NCBI RefSeq assembly: GCF_000010805.1
Contig: NC_012522.1
Coordinates: 5,270,001-5,334,000, forward strand
Length of the DNA stretch: 64,000 bases
Source: Rhodococcus opacus B4
Lineage (GTDB): Bacteria > Actinomycetota > Actinomycetes > Mycobacteriales > Mycobacteriaceae
Reading direction: 5' to 3'
Each line of letters opens with the position of its first letter. Within the stretch, counting starts at the first letter, position 1. This document shows positions 1 to 12,200 of this stretch, piece by piece. The notes under the pieces are model-generated. The model did no database searches. It worked only from the letters and a program-made list of their open reading frames with translations, and had not been told where the DNA came from. A program made the position numbers and the translations under genes.

Positions 1-1
1 G

Positions 2-2032
2 ACGCTCGAGTACCTGGGCCGCGCCGACGACCAGGTGAAGATCCGCGGATTCCGCGTCGAACTCGGTGAGATCGAGCAGGTCCTGGCCCTGCATCCGGGG
101 GTGGACGCGGCCGTGGTCGTGGCCCGGGAGGACGATCCGGGCCGCAAACGCCTCGTGGCGTACGCCGTGGGGCGCGGCCTCGACGCGGAGGTGTTGCGCG
201 CGCACGTCGCGGCCGCACTGCCCGACTACATGGTGCCCGCCGCGACCGTCCTGCTGGACGAGCTGCCGGTGACCCCGAACGGCAAGGTGGACCGGAAGGC
301 GCTGCCCGCGCCGGACTTCTCGGCACTGGGCACGTCGAGGGAAGCCGCCACGGACCTCGAACGCCGGCTGTGTGCCGTCGTCGCGGAAATCCTGCGACTG
401 GACACGGTGGGACCCGACGACGACTTCTTCGTGCTCGGCGGCGACAGCATCGTCTCGATCCAGCTGGTGTCGAAGGCGCGGGCCGCCGGCTTGCGGTTCA
501 CCGCGCGGGACGTGTTCGAGCACAAGACCGTCGCCGGACTGGTGCGGGTGCTGGAGATCGACGCGGCCGAGGTGGACGAGGCCGGGCTGGAAGCGTCGGC
601 GGTGGGCCGGATTCCGGCCACCCCGATCGTGCACGACCTGCTCGAGCGCGGCGGACCGTACACGAGGTTCGCGCAGTCCCGGCTGCTGACCGCCCCGGCA
701 GGGCTCACGGCGGAGGCGCTGGCGGCCGCGGCGCAGCGGGTGCTCGACGTCCACGACATGCTGCGAGCCCGGTTCGACGGCACGGAGTTCGACGTGCCCC
801 CGGTCGGCGCCGTCCGGGCCGCCGACGTCGTCTCGCGGGTGGACGTCGCCGGTCTCGGATCCGCCGAGCGGGAGCGCGTCGTCGCCGAGGCCACCGAACG
901 TGCCTACGCGGCCCTCGATCCCGAGACCGGGGCCATGGTCCGGGTGGTGTTCTTCGACGCGGGCGGCGGCGCCGGTGGCCGCGTCCTGATGGTGATCCAC
1001 CACCTGGTCGTGGACGGGGTTTCGTGGCGCATCCTGGTGCCGGACCTCGCGGCGGCCTGTGCGGGGGAACCGATTTCGCGGGCAGGCACGCCGTTCCGGC
1101 TGTGGTCGGCGGGGCTCACCGAGGCGGCCGCGGGCCGCGCGGGGGAGCGGCCGTTGTGGCAGCGCGCGACCGCGGACGGCGCGCACCGGGCCCGGCTCGC
1201 CTCCGGCCCACTCGATCCGCGGCGCGACACCATCGACGCGACCGCCCGGATCCAGGTCGAGGTGCCGCCGAAGGTCACCGAGGCCCTGCTGACGACGGTG
1301 CCGGAACGCTTCCACGCGAAGGTCGACGACGTGCTGCTCACCGCACTCGCGTTGACCGCCGCCCGGCACGGCGGCGGTGCGGTCCCGGTCGACCTCGAGG
1401 GTCACGGACGCGAGGAACAGGCCGTCCCCGGCGCGGATCTCGCCCGCACCGTCGGCTGGTTCACGACCCTGTACCCGGTGCTCCTCGACGCGCAGGGGAT
1501 CGATCTCGACGACGCGTACGCCGGCGGCGCAGCGGCCGGTGACGCACTCAAGCGGGTCAAGGAACAGCTGCGCGAGATACCGGACAGCGGAATCGGATTC
1601 GGCATGCTGAAGTACCTGCACCCGGACGGGGCGGCAGGGGCCGGAGGGTCGACGGCACCCGAGATCGGGTTCAACTACCTGGGTCGTTTCACGCTCGGTG
1701 AGACCGACGGCGGTGACTGGTCGACGGCACCGGAAGGGGCAGCGCTCGGCGGGGCCACCGACGCGGCCATGCCGGTCAGCCACGCCATGGAGATCGGTGC
1801 GCTGACGGAGGAGTCGGACGGCGGCCCGGTGCTGCGCGCCACCTGGGGGTACAGCCCGTCCGTCCTGTCGGAGACACTCGTCACCGAACTGGCCGAGGGC
1901 TGGGTCGCCGCGCTGACGGCGCTCGCCGGGCATGCAGGTCTGGAGACCGCGGGCGGGTACACGCCGTCGGATCTCACTCTGGGCGAATTGGATCAGTCGG
2001 AGATCGATGAATTCGAGCTCGAGTTCCAGTAA
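2..2032 (+). CDS. Non-ribosomal peptide synthetase, C-terminal part (A-T-E), 5' end outside window
   Basis: This is the 3' end of an NRPS gene; the frame is already open at the window edge. In fragment numbering the end of an adenylation domain is seen (A8 motif [11 protein letters not shown] near residue 13, A10 [10 protein letters not shown] near 93). A carrier domain follows with the phosphopantetheine serine in GGDS at residue 149. The rest is an epimerization domain of about 450 residues with [10 protein letters not shown] at 333, EGHGREE, GWFTTLYP and NYLGRF. HHxxxDGVSW distinguishes it from a condensation domain, which reads HHxxxDGWS. The protein stops right after E, with no thioesterase or reductase. 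It should activate one amino acid, load it on the carrier, convert it to the D form and pass it to the condensation domain of another protein, most simply the NRPS at 3280. Substrate residues of this A domain lie outside the window. Confidence 0.95.
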   Translation, partial: TLEYLGRADDQVKIRGFRVELGEIEQVLALHPGVDAAVVVAREDDPGRKRLVAYAVGRGLDAEVLRAHVAAALPDYMVPAATVLLDELPVTPNGKVDRKALPAPDFSALGTSREAATDLERRLCAVVAEILRLDTVGPDDDFFVLGGDSIVSIQLVSKARAAGLRFTARDVFEHKTVAGLVRVLEIDAAEVDEAGLEASAVGRIPATPIVHDLLERGGPYTRFAQSRLLTAPAGLTAEALAAAAQRVLDVHDMLRARFDGTEFDVPPVGAVRAADVVSRVDVAGLGSAERERVVAEATERAYAALDPETGAMVRVVFFDAGGGAGGRVLMVIHHLVVDGVSWRILVPDLAAACAGEPISRAGTPFRLWSAGLTEAAAGRAGERPLWQRATADGAHRARLASGPLDPRRDTIDATARIQVEVPPKVTEALLTTVPERFHAKVDDVLLTALALTAARHGGGAVPVDLEGHGREEQAVPGADLARTVGWFTTLYPVLLDAQGIDLDDAYAGGAAAGDALKRVKEQLREIPDSGIGFGMLKYLHPDGAAGAGGSTAPEIGFNYLGRFTLGETDGGDWSTAPEGAALGGATDAAMPVSHAMEIGALTEESDGGPVLRATWGYSPSVLSETLVTELAEGWVAALTALAGHAGLETAGGYTPSDLTLGELDQSEIDEFELEFQ

Positions 2033-2073
2033 CCAAGAGTTGGTAAATCGTAGGTATTGGCGGGGATGGCTGC

Positions 2074-2092
2074 TTCGGATAGCCTAACCAAC
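2074..2092. promoter_or_regulatory. Candidate IdeR/DmdR iron box
   Basis: TTCGGATAGCCTAACCAAC matches 14 of 19 positions of the actinobacterial IdeR/DmdR1 consensus TTAGGTTAGGCTAACCTAA. It lies 45 bp before the start of the siderophore-binding lipoprotein. Iron-loaded IdeR would be expected to repress from here. The match is by eye; binding is inferred. Confidence 0.55.
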
Positions 2093-2136
2093 CGAGCCCG
2101 GGCAACTGTCCGGCAATTCGAGATGCGGAGTGGGTC

Positions 2137-3174
2137 ATGCAGTTAAAGGAACTGTCGCGGTTGCGCCAGGCGGTGGTTTTGGGTGCGACGGCAATCTTGG
2201 CCGTCGGAGTCGTGGGCTGTAGCAGCTCCGACGACAGCGCCGGCAGCGACTCCGGCGCCACCTCCTCGGCGGCCGCGAGCTCCGAGAAGAGGACTTTCGA
2301 GGCGCAGAACGGCGCGATCGAGATCCCGGCCGAGCCGCAGAGCATCGTTGCCTGCGGATACGCGGTCCTTCCGCTGATCCAGGCGAAGGCGAACCTGTCC
2401 GCGGTGTGCGAGTGGACCCGCGAGGTCGACAACATGGACGCCGAGACGAAGGCCGCGTACGACGCGTTGCCGAAGGTTGCCCAGGACGCGGACATTTCGA
2501 CCCTCAACTACGAGGGCGTCTCGGCCGCGGAACCCGACCTGATCATCATGGGCGTCCCCGCCCGTGCGCAGTCGATGGTCGACATGGCCAAGCTGCAATC
2601 GCTGGCCCCGGTCGTCTTCCTCGGGCCGAAGGCTCCCGGAGAGTGGCGCACGCTCGGCGAGCAGTTCGCCGACGCCGCCGGTGTCTCCGACAATTACGGC
2701 GAGTTCAAGCAGCAGTACGACGACAAGGCCGCGCAGATCGCCGCGAAGTACAAGGATTCGCTGGGCACGCTGACGTTCGGCGGGGTCTGCGACTCCTGCG
2801 CCGGTGACCCGGGCGAGTTCTACCGTGAGTTCACCTCGTCCTACACCACCAACCTGTTCGACGACCTCGGGCTCCAATTCCCCGGTCAGCCCGCCGATCC
2901 GGCGGACGTTCACGGTGAGTTCGTGTCGACCGAGCAGATCGCGGCAAGCCTCGGCAACGTCGACGTCATCGTCTACGGCGTCGGCCCCGACGGTAAGGTC
3001 AGCCCCGAACTGCAGGCCCTGATGGACTCGCCGCTGTGGAAGTCGCTGCCCGCCGTGCAGGCCGGCAACGTCGTGCCCGTCCAGCACGCTCTGGCCGCCA
3101 CCTACCAGACCGCGCTCCTCGCACTCGATTCCATCGACGAGGGACTGTCGAAGCTGCCCGCCAACAAGCAGTAA
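2137..3174 (+). CDS. Ferric-siderophore ABC transporter substrate-binding lipoprotein (FepB/FecB type)
   Basis: A 345-residue protein with a lipoprotein signal: a hydrophobic stretch ends in VVGC, so Cys28 should be acylated, followed by a Ser/Asp/Gly-rich linker. The mature part reads as a class III periplasmic binding protein (Peripla_BP_2). It has the early QSIVACGYAVLPLI segment, then EPDLIIMG, and ends with an AATYQTALLALDSIDEGL helix typical of iron-siderophore receptors. It should sit on the outer face of the membrane and deliver ferric siderophore to an ABC permease that is not in this window. GGAG stands 6 nt before the ATG. The iron box upstream and the NRPS genes on both sides suggest it takes up the product of this locus. 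Confidence 0.9.
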   Translation: MQLKELSRLRQAVVLGATAILAVGVVGCSSSDDSAGSDSGATSSAAASSEKRTFEAQNGAIEIPAEPQSIVACGYAVLPLIQAKANLSAVCEWTREVDNMDAETKAAYDALPKVAQDADISTLNYEGVSAAEPDLIIMGVPARAQSMVDMAKLQSLAPVVFLGPKAPGEWRTLGEQFADAAGVSDNYGEFKQQYDDKAAQIAAKYKDSLGTLTFGGVCDSCAGDPGEFYREFTSSYTTNLFDDLGLQFPGQPADPADVHGEFVSTEQIAASLGNVDVIVYGVGPDGKVSPELQALMDSPLWKSLPAVQAGNVVPVQHALAATYQTALLALDSIDEGLSKLPANKQ

Positions 3175-3182
3175 AACAGTCG

Positions 3183-3221
3183 GGTTCGGCCCCCGGGTCC
3201 ATCGGGCCCGGGGGCCGAACC
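3183..3221 (+). terminator. Strong hairpin between the binding protein and the second NRPS
   Basis: The 15-bp perfect inverted repeat GGTTCGGCCCCCGGG / CCCGGGGGCCGAACC encloses a 9-nt loop. No T tract follows, as is common in actinobacteria. It lies just after the binding-protein stop and 58 bp before the NRPS start. Confidence 0.65.
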
Positions 3222-3279
3222 GTCTCCGATACTCCCCGCCCGTCCGCTCGCGGCGGTCCACCCGAACCGGAAAACTGAG

Positions 3280-6200
3280 ATGACCCGCACTTCTGCGCTC
3301 GAAGACATCGTTCCGCTCTCGCCGCTCCAGCAGGGCCTGCTGTTCCTCAGCACGGTCGCCGCACCAGACGACGGGGACGACACGGGGAGTGCGGAACCCG
3401 ACGTGTACACGGTGCAATCGGTGATCCGGCTGGACGGACCGGTCGACGACGACCGGATGCGCGCCTCCGCGCAGGCCCTCCTCGACCGGCACGCGGTGAT
3501 GCGCACGTGCTTCCGGCCCCGCAAGGACGGGCGCCACGCGGGACTCGTCGTCCGCGCGGTGGAGGTGCCCTGGCGGACCGTCGACCTCACCGAATACGAC
3601 CCGGCGGAACAGGAACGGCGGATCGCCGATCTCCTCGTCGACGACCTCCGCACCTGGTTCGATCTGGCGCAGCCGCCGCTGGTCCGGTGGCTGCTCGTGC
3701 GGCTCGCCCCCGACAGCGTCCGGCTTCTCTTCACCGCGCACCACATCGTGGTGGACGGCTGGTCCACGCCGATCCTGGTGCGGGAACTGCTCGAGATCTA
3801 CGCGGCGGGCGGCACCGCGAACGGTCTTCCCGCCGTGCGCAAGTACAGCGACTACCTCGCCTGGCTCGGGCGGCAGGATCACGACCGCGCCCGGGCGCTG
3901 TGGCAGGAGACCCTGTCGGGGCTGGACGAGCCGTGCCTGCTCACCCCGCCGGGCTCGACCCGCGTCACCACCGACTCCCGGGCCCTCGAACTCGACGTCC
4001 CGGCCGGTCTCGGCGACTCGCTCGCCGAGGTCGCCCGCACGAGCGGGGTCACGCTCAACACCGTGCTGCAGACCGGCTGGGCGCTGCTGCTGTCCGGGCT
4101 GCTCGGCCGTGGCGACGTGGTGTTCGGCGCCACCGTGTCCGGCCGTCCGCCCGAGTTGGCGGGCGTCGAGTCGATGGTCGGGCTGTTCATCAACACCGTG
4201 CCCGTGCGGGTGCGGCTCGACGCCGCCGAAACGGTGCGCGACCTGCTGCAGCGCGTGCAACAGGGGCAGGCCCGCACCCTCGACCACCAGTACGTCGGGC
4301 TCTCGGACATCCAGCGCGACACCGGACTCGGTGAGCTGTTCGACACCCTGACCATCTTCGAGAGCTATCCCGTCGACCGCGACGCCCTCGAACGCGCCCA
4401 GCGGGACGGCGGCGTGTCCATCGCCGGTGTCGACGGCCACGACGGCACCAACTACCCGCTCGTCCTCACCGCCGGTGTCGCCGAGACGCTGAAGCTGATC
4501 ATCGACTACCGGCCGACGCTGCTGAGCGACGCCGACGCCGAACGGATCGGCGCCCGGCTGCTGCACATCCTGGACACCCTCGCCGCAGGCGGCAGCGCCC
4601 GCGCCGCGTCCGTCGCGGCGCTGACCGCGTCCGAGCGCGAACTCGTCCTCGCCGAATGGGCGGTCGCGAAACCCGCGGTCGAATCCGGTTTCCCGACCGT
4701 CGCCGACCTGCTGTCCGAGCAGATGTCGCGGACCCCGCACGGCACGGCCGTCGTGTACGGCGACACCTCCCTGACCTTCGCCGAACTGGCGTCCGACTCC
4801 GCGCGCCTCGCGCGTCTGCTGATCGCCGCCGGCGTCGGACCCGAATCGCGCGTGGGTCTGGCGCTGCCGCGGTCCGCCGAGACGGTCGTCGCGATCGCCG
4901 CCGTCCTCACCGCAGGCGGCGCCTACCTGCCGCTGGACCCGTCGTACCCGGCGGACCGGCTCGCGCACATGGTGTCCGACTCGGCGCCGACCGTGGTGGT
5001 GACCACCGAAGCCGTGTCGCAGAAGTTCGCCGCGGTGCTGGACGGCGTTTCCGTCGTGAAGCTCGACGACCCGGCGGTCGCGGCGGAACTCGCCGCACTG
5101 CCCACGGGACCGGTGACCGACGCCGAACGCCGCACCCGCCTGCACACCGACAACGCGGCCTACGTCATCTACACGTCGGGTTCGACGGGACTGCCCAAGG
5201 GCGTCACCGTCAGCCACGCCAACCTGCTCGACCTCCACGGCGCGCAGCGTGCGACGACGATGCGGCCGGCCGCAGGCCGCACCCCGGCCGACGACCCGTG
5301 GCGGGTGCTGCTGACGTACCCGTTCGCGTTCGACTCCTCCGTCGCCGCGCTGACGTGGCTGTTCGAGGGTCACGCGCTCCACATCCTGCCGGAGGAGCGG
5401 CGATCGGACACCGCGTTCGTCGTGGAGTACGTGCGGGCCAACCGCATCGACTACGTCGACAGCGTGCCGGTACTGATGAATCAACTCCTCGACGAGGGAC
5501 TCCTCGACGCGGGGGCGTCCCACCGGCCGGCGAAGGTCACGGTGGGCGGCGAGGCGGTCACCCCCGCTCTGTGGGAGCGGCTGGCGGGCACCGGCGGCGT
5601 CGAGGCCTACAACTTCTACGGGCCGACCGAATGCACCGTCGACGCGGCGTTCGCCCGGATCTCCGGCGGCACCGTGGCCATCGGCGAACCGACGCCCGGC
5701 ACGTCCGTGTACGTGCTCGACGGATGGCTGCGCCCGGTCCCGCCCGGCGTCGCCGGTGAACTCTACGTCGCCGGAGCCGGTGTGGCCCGCGGATATCTCG
5801 GTCGGCCCGATCTGACGTCGGGACGGTTCCTCCCCGACCCGTTCAGCGCCCCGGGGCAACGCATGTACCGCACCGGGGACGTGGTGCGGTGGACCGGGTC
5901 CGGGGTGCTCGAGTACGTGGGCCGCGGCGACGATCAGGTCAAGATCCGCGGCTTCCGGGTGGAACTCGGTGAGGTGGAAACGGCACTCGCGGCCGTCGAG
6001 GGGGTGCGGGACGCGGTGGTGCTCGCGCACACCGACGACCGGGACGTACGCCGTCTCGTCGGCTACGTCACCGTCGACGGGTCGCCGTCGGCGGTGGCGG
6101 TGCGCTCCGCGGCCGGGGAACGACTGCCGGACTACATGGTTCCCGCCGTCGTCATCGTCCTGGACACGCTTCCGGTGACCGCGAACGGGAAGGTCGACCG

Positions 6201-9200
6201 GAAGGCGCTGCCGGAGCCGGACTTCGGTGCGCTGGCCGGTTCGGGCGAGCCGCGCACCGCCACCGAAGCCGCCCTGTGCGCGGTGTTCGCCGAGGTGCTC
6301 GGACTCGACCGGGTCGGCGTCGAGGACGACTTCTTCGCGCTCGGCGGCGATTCCATCGTGTCCATCCAACTCGTGTCGCGTGCGCGCCGCGACGACATCC
6401 GCGTGACGGCGCGGCAGGTGTTCGAGCTGCGGACGGCCGAGCGGCTCGCCGCGGCCGTGGACGCCGAGTCCGGCGCCGAGATCCCGGACACCGTGGAGGT
6501 GCCCGCCGAGGGCGACGTACCGGTCACCCCGATCGTGTGGGAAGCCCTGCGCCAGGGCGGCGATCTCGACCGCTTCGCGCAGGCCCGGTTGCTGCTCGCG
6601 CCGGTCGGACTGACCGAACCCGTCCTCGCCGAGGCCGTGCGGGCGCTGCTGGCAACGCACCCCCTGCTGCGGTCGCGGTTCGCCGTGACGGACGGGACGC
6701 CGCAGTGGACGGTGCCGAATTCGGTCGATGAGGGGCCGAATCCGGTGCGCCGCGTGACGGTGTCGGACGCCGACGCGTGGCAGACCGTGTTCGAGGCCGA
6801 GCGGGAGCGGGCCTACGCCGCGCTGGACCCGGCGGCCGGGGTGATGCTGCAGGTGGTGTTCTTCGACTTCGGACCGGACCGGGCGGGCAGAGTGTTCGCC
6901 GCCGTCCACCACCTGGTGGTCGACGGGGTGTCGTGGCGGATTCTGGTGCCGGACCTCGCGTCGGCGGTCGAGCAGATCACGGCGGGCCGCCCGGTGGCGC
7001 TCGAACCCGCCGGCACGTCGTTCCGGGGCTGGGCGACGGGCCTCGTCGAGGCGGCGGCATCGGACCGGGTCACGGCGGGCTGGCCGGTGTGGGAGGTGGC
7101 GGTGAACGCCGATGAACCCGCGCTGGGACACCGGCCGCTCGACCGCACCCGTGACACCGTCGCGTCCGCACGGTCGGTCGAGGTGCACGTCCCCGTGGAC
7201 GTCACCGCGCACGTGCTCACCTCCGTTCCGGCCGCGTTCCGGGCCGGCGTCAACGATGTCCTGCTCACCGCGCTGGCCGTGGCGGTCGTGTCGGTGCGCG
7301 GCGGCGACGTCGTCCGCGTGGACCTCGAGGGGCACGGCCGTGAGGAACAGGTTGTGCCGGGCGCCGACATCTCCCGCACCGTGGGATGGTTCACGTCGCT
7401 GTACCCGGTGGCACTCGATCTGTCGTCCCTCGACCCGGCCGACGTCCTCACGGGCGGTCCGGCCGCCGGACTCGCGCTCCGCCGGGTGAAGGAATCCCTG
7501 CGGTCCGTGCCGGACAACGGCATCGGATTCGGGCTGCTGTCCCGGCTGAATCCGGAGTACACCGCCCGCTTCGACGGCTACCGGCCGCCGTCCGTGATGT
7601 TCAACTACCTCGGTCGAATGACGCTGGGAGAGAACACCGACGGCGCCTGGTCCGGCGCCCCCGAGGCGGATGCGCTCGGCGGGACCGTCGACCCCGGCAC
7701 GCCACTCGACCACGTCCTCGACGTCAATGCGATCACCGAGGACACCGCGGACGGTCCCGTCCTCAGCTGTGTGTTCACCGCGGCGGACATGCTGGACGCC
7801 GAGGACACGTCCCGCATCGCCGAGGTGTGGGTCGAGGCGCTCACCGCGCTCGCCCGGCACGCAGAGGATCCGGACGCGGGCGGGCTGTCCCCGTCCGACC
7901 TCACCCACGACACGCTGCCGCTGACCGAACTCGTCGCCCTCGAGCACGAGGCCCGCGAGAACGTCGGCGCGGCAGTCGAGGACGTCGTCCCGCTGACACC
8001 GCTGCAGCAGGGCATGTTCTTCCTGTCCGGACTCGACACCACCGGTGTGGACGTCTACACGATGCGCACCGTCCTGGACATCGAGGGAGCGCTGGACACT
8101 GCGGTCCTGCGTCGGTCGGCGGAGGCACTCGTGGCCCGGCACGCCAATCTGCGCACCGGTTTCCGGATCAGCGCGGCCGGTGAACCGATCGGTGTCGTCC
8201 TGGGTGACGCGATCCTGCCGTGGCGGGAGACGGACCTGCACCGGCTGCCTTCCGGCGACGCCGCCGCGGAGTGGTCGGCCCTGCTCGACGACGACCGGAA
8301 CCTGCGGTTCGACCCGAACACGGCGCCGCTGCTGCGCTTCACGCTCGTCCGGGTGGGGGAGAGCCGGTACCGGCTGGTGTTCACCGCGCACCACCTCCTG
8401 CTCGACGGGTGGTCGACGCCCCTGCTGATCCAGGAGCTGATCCAGCTGTATGGTGCGGCCGCCGATCCGTCGGTGCTGCGGCCGGTCCGCCCCTACTCCG
8501 ACTACCTGACGTGGCTGAAGCAGCAGGACACCGAGCGTGGCCTGGCGGTGTGGACCGAGGCCCTCGCCGGGGTCGAGGAGCCCACCCTGCTGGCCGCCGC
8601 CGGATCCTCACTCGACCCGCAGATCCCCGGCGAAATCAGTGTTTCCGTGCCCGAGGGACTGTCGGGCGGGCTGCTCGACCTCAGCCGGAGCCTCGGCATC
8701 ACCGTCAACACCGCGGTGCAGGCCGCGTGGGGTCTGCTGCTCGGCTCGGTGCTGAACCGCCCCGACGTGGTGTTCGGCGCCATCGTCTCCGGCCGGGTGC
8801 CGGACGTGGCCGGCATCGAGACAATGGTCGGGCTGTTCATCAACACGGTGCCGGTGCGCGTCGGCGTCCGCCCGCAGGAGACGGTCGACGAGTTCCTGCG
8901 ACGGGTGCAGGGCGAACAGAACAAGGTGATGGACCACCAGTACGTGGGGTTGTCCGACATCCAGCGCAGCGTCGGCATCGGCGAAATGTTCGACAGTCTC
9001 ATCGTGTTCGAGAGCTACCCGGTGGACACGGAGGCGCTGGAGGCGGCGCAGCGGGCCGGCGGGATCCGGGTGTCGCACTCGGAGGGGCAGGACGCCACCA
9101 ACTTCCCGCTCGTCCTCGTCGCCGGGCTCGAGGGCGAACTCGACCTGATGCTCGAGTACCAGCCCGCCCTGTTCACGAACGACGAGGCCACCCTGCTGGG

Positions 9201-12200
9201 TGAACGGCTCGTGCGCATCCTCGAACAGCTCGTCGCGGACCGGACGTTGCCGACCGCGCGCATCGACGTGCTGTCGCAGTCCGAGCGGGCGCAGGTGCTC
9301 GGCGAATGGGCGGTCACGGAATCCGCGGCAGCATCAGGATTCTCGACCGTCGCAGAGTTGTTCGCCGCGCAGGTCGATCGCACACCGGACACGACAGCGG
9401 TGGTCTGCGGCGACGACACGCTGACGTTCGCGGAACTCGGCGTACGGGTAGCGCGACTCGCCCGCGCGCTGATCGACGCGGGCGTGGGCCCGGAGTCGAA
9501 GGTGGGCCTCGCGCTGCCGCGGACGACCGACATGGTCGTGGCCATCTTCGCGGTCGTCTCCGCCGGCGGTGCGTACGTGCCGATGGACCCGTCGTACCCG
9601 GCGGACCGGCTCGCGCACATGGTGTCGGATGCGCGGCCCACCGTGGTCGTGAGCACCGCGACCGTCGCCGGGAATCTCGGCGAGATTCTCTCGGACTCCG
9701 GGGCGAGCTTGCTGGTGCTGGACGATCCCGCCGTGCAGGGGCGCCTCGCCGCACTGCCGGGCACACCCGTCACGGACACCGATCGGCGTGCCCCGCTGCG
9801 CGGCGCCAACACCGTGTACGTGATCTACACGTCCGGGTCCACCGGCGTTCCGAAGGGGGTGTCGATCACTCATGCGAACCTGCTCAACCTGTTCCACAGC
9901 CACCGGCAGTCCCTGTACCTGCCGACGGCGGCCGCGTCCGGTCGCGACAGCATCGGCGTGGGGCACGCGTGGTCGTTCAGCTTCGACGCGTCCTGGCAGC
10001 CGACGCTGTGGCTGCTCGACGGTCACACGGTGCACGTGTTCGACGAGGAGACGATGCGTGACCCGGACCTGATGGTCCGGCAGACGCGGGAGCACCGCCT
10101 CGACTTCCTGGAGGTCACCCCGTCGTTCCTCGACCGGATGGTCGCCGCCGGACTGTACGAGCACGAACACGTCCCGGCCACCGTCGGTTTCGGCGGCGAA
10201 GCGGTCAACCCCGCGCTCTGGCGGACGCTGCGCGAAATCGCGGAGGGCCGGGCGTTCAACCTGTACGGGCCCACCGAGTGCACCGTCGACGCGCTGATCG
10301 CGAAGGCCGCCGACGCCGAGGAGCCGCTGCTCGGGCGGGCCGTCCACGGCGGCACCGCCTACGTTCTGGACCGGCTGCTGCGACCGGTGCCCGCCGGCGT
10401 CGCCGGTGAGCTGTACCTCGCGGGCAACGGTGTGGCCCGCGGCTACCTCGGCAGGCCCGACCTCACGTCGGGTCGTTTCGTTCCGGACCCGTTCGGTGGC
10501 GCGGGGGAGCGGATGTACCGCACGGGTGACGTGGTGCGGTGGGCGTCAACCGGTTCCGGTCTCGAATACGTCGGGCGCGCCGACGACCAGGTGAAGATCC
10601 GCGGGTTCCGCGTCGAACTCGGCGAGGTGGAATCGGCGCTCGCCGCCGTGGCGGGTGTCCGCGACGCCGTGGTGATCGCGCACACCGACGATCGGGGTGT
10701 GCGCCGCCTCGTCGGCTATGTCACCGTGGACGGCGCGCTCGACCCGGCCGTGGTGCGGTCGGTGGTCGCGGAACGTCTGCCCGACTACATGGTGCCCGCG
10801 GCGATCGTCGTCGTGGGAGCGTTCCCCGTCAACGCCAACGGCAAGGTCGATCGGAAGGCGCTGCCCGAACCGGACTTCGGCGCCCTCGTCGGATCGGGTG
10901 AGCCGCGGAACGACACGGAGGCGACGCTGTGCGCGGTGTTCGCGGACGTGCTCGGCCTCGACCGGGTGGGTGTCGAGGACGACTTCTTCGCTCTCGGTGG
11001 CGATTCCATCGTGTCGATCCAGCTGGTGTCCCGGCTGCGGGCCGCCGGCCTGCAGGTCAGCGCCCGGCAGGTGTTCGAACTCCGCACGGCTGCGGGGCTC
11101 GCCGCGCTCGCCGGCATCGCCGAGGTGCCGGGAGTGACCGTCGGGGCCACCGAGGCGGACGCCGTCGGCGACGTCCCGCTCACCCCGATCGTGTGGGAGC
11201 CGCTCGAATGGGGCGGCGACATCAGCCGCTTCTCGCAGGCCCGGCTTCTGGTGGCACCGCTCGGCCTGGACGTTCCGGTGCTGGAGCGGGCCGTCGAGGG
11301 GCTGCTCCGGACCCATCACCTGCTGCGGTCGCGGTTCGTGGTCACCGGCGGCGAACCGGACTGGGTGGTGCCCGAGACGGTCGGTGCGGTCGCACCGCTC
11401 GTGCGGCGCGTGGACGTCTCCGCGCTGCCCGCCGACGGCTGGCAGGCACTGTTCACCACCGAACGGGAGCGCGCGTACGCCGCGCTGGACCCGGCGGCCG
11501 GGGTGATGCTCCAGGTGGTGTTCTTCGACTTCGGTCCCGGCAAGCGCGGACGCGTCTTCGTGGCCGTGCATCACCTGGTGGTCGACGGCGTGTCGTGGCG
11601 GATCCTGGTGCCGGACCTCGCTCTCGCCGTCACGCAGGTCACCGCGGGGGAACAGGTGTCGCTGCACTCGGCGGGAACGTCGTTCCGGGCCTGGGCCGCC
11701 GGGCTCGCGGAGGCCGCGACCACCGAGAGGATCACCGCGGGATGGTCGCACTGGCAGCACGCGGCCCTTGCGGACGAGCCGCAACTCGGCGTGCGCCCGC
11801 TCGACCCGGCCCTGGACACGGTGTCGTCCACCTGCTCGATCTCGGTCCGCGTGCCGACGGACGTCACGGAACGCGTGCTCGCGGCGGGATCCGTCAACGA
11901 CGTCCTGCTCGCGGCGCTCGCCCTGGCGGTGGCGTCCGAGCGCGGCGGCGACGTGGTCCGCGTCGATCTGGAGGGCCACGGCCGCGAGGAACAGGTGGTG
12001 CCGGGCGCCGACATCTCCCGCACCATCGGCTGGTTCACGTCGATGTTCCCGGTCGCGCTCGACCTCGGCGGGATCGACGTCGCCGACGCGATCGCCGGGG
12101 GACCGGCGGCCGCGGACGCGCTCGACGAGGTGTCCCGGTCGCTGCGGTCCGTGCCGGACAACGGAATCGGCTTCGGCCTGCTCCGTCGCCTCAACCCGGA

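Noticed and set aside
2143-8394. A minus-strand open frame of over 2000 codons opposite the binding protein and NRPS
   Set aside because: High GC at third positions of the real genes suppresses stops on the other strand. The translation is rich in His, Arg, Gly and Asp without any domain, while the plus strand has full NRPS motifs.
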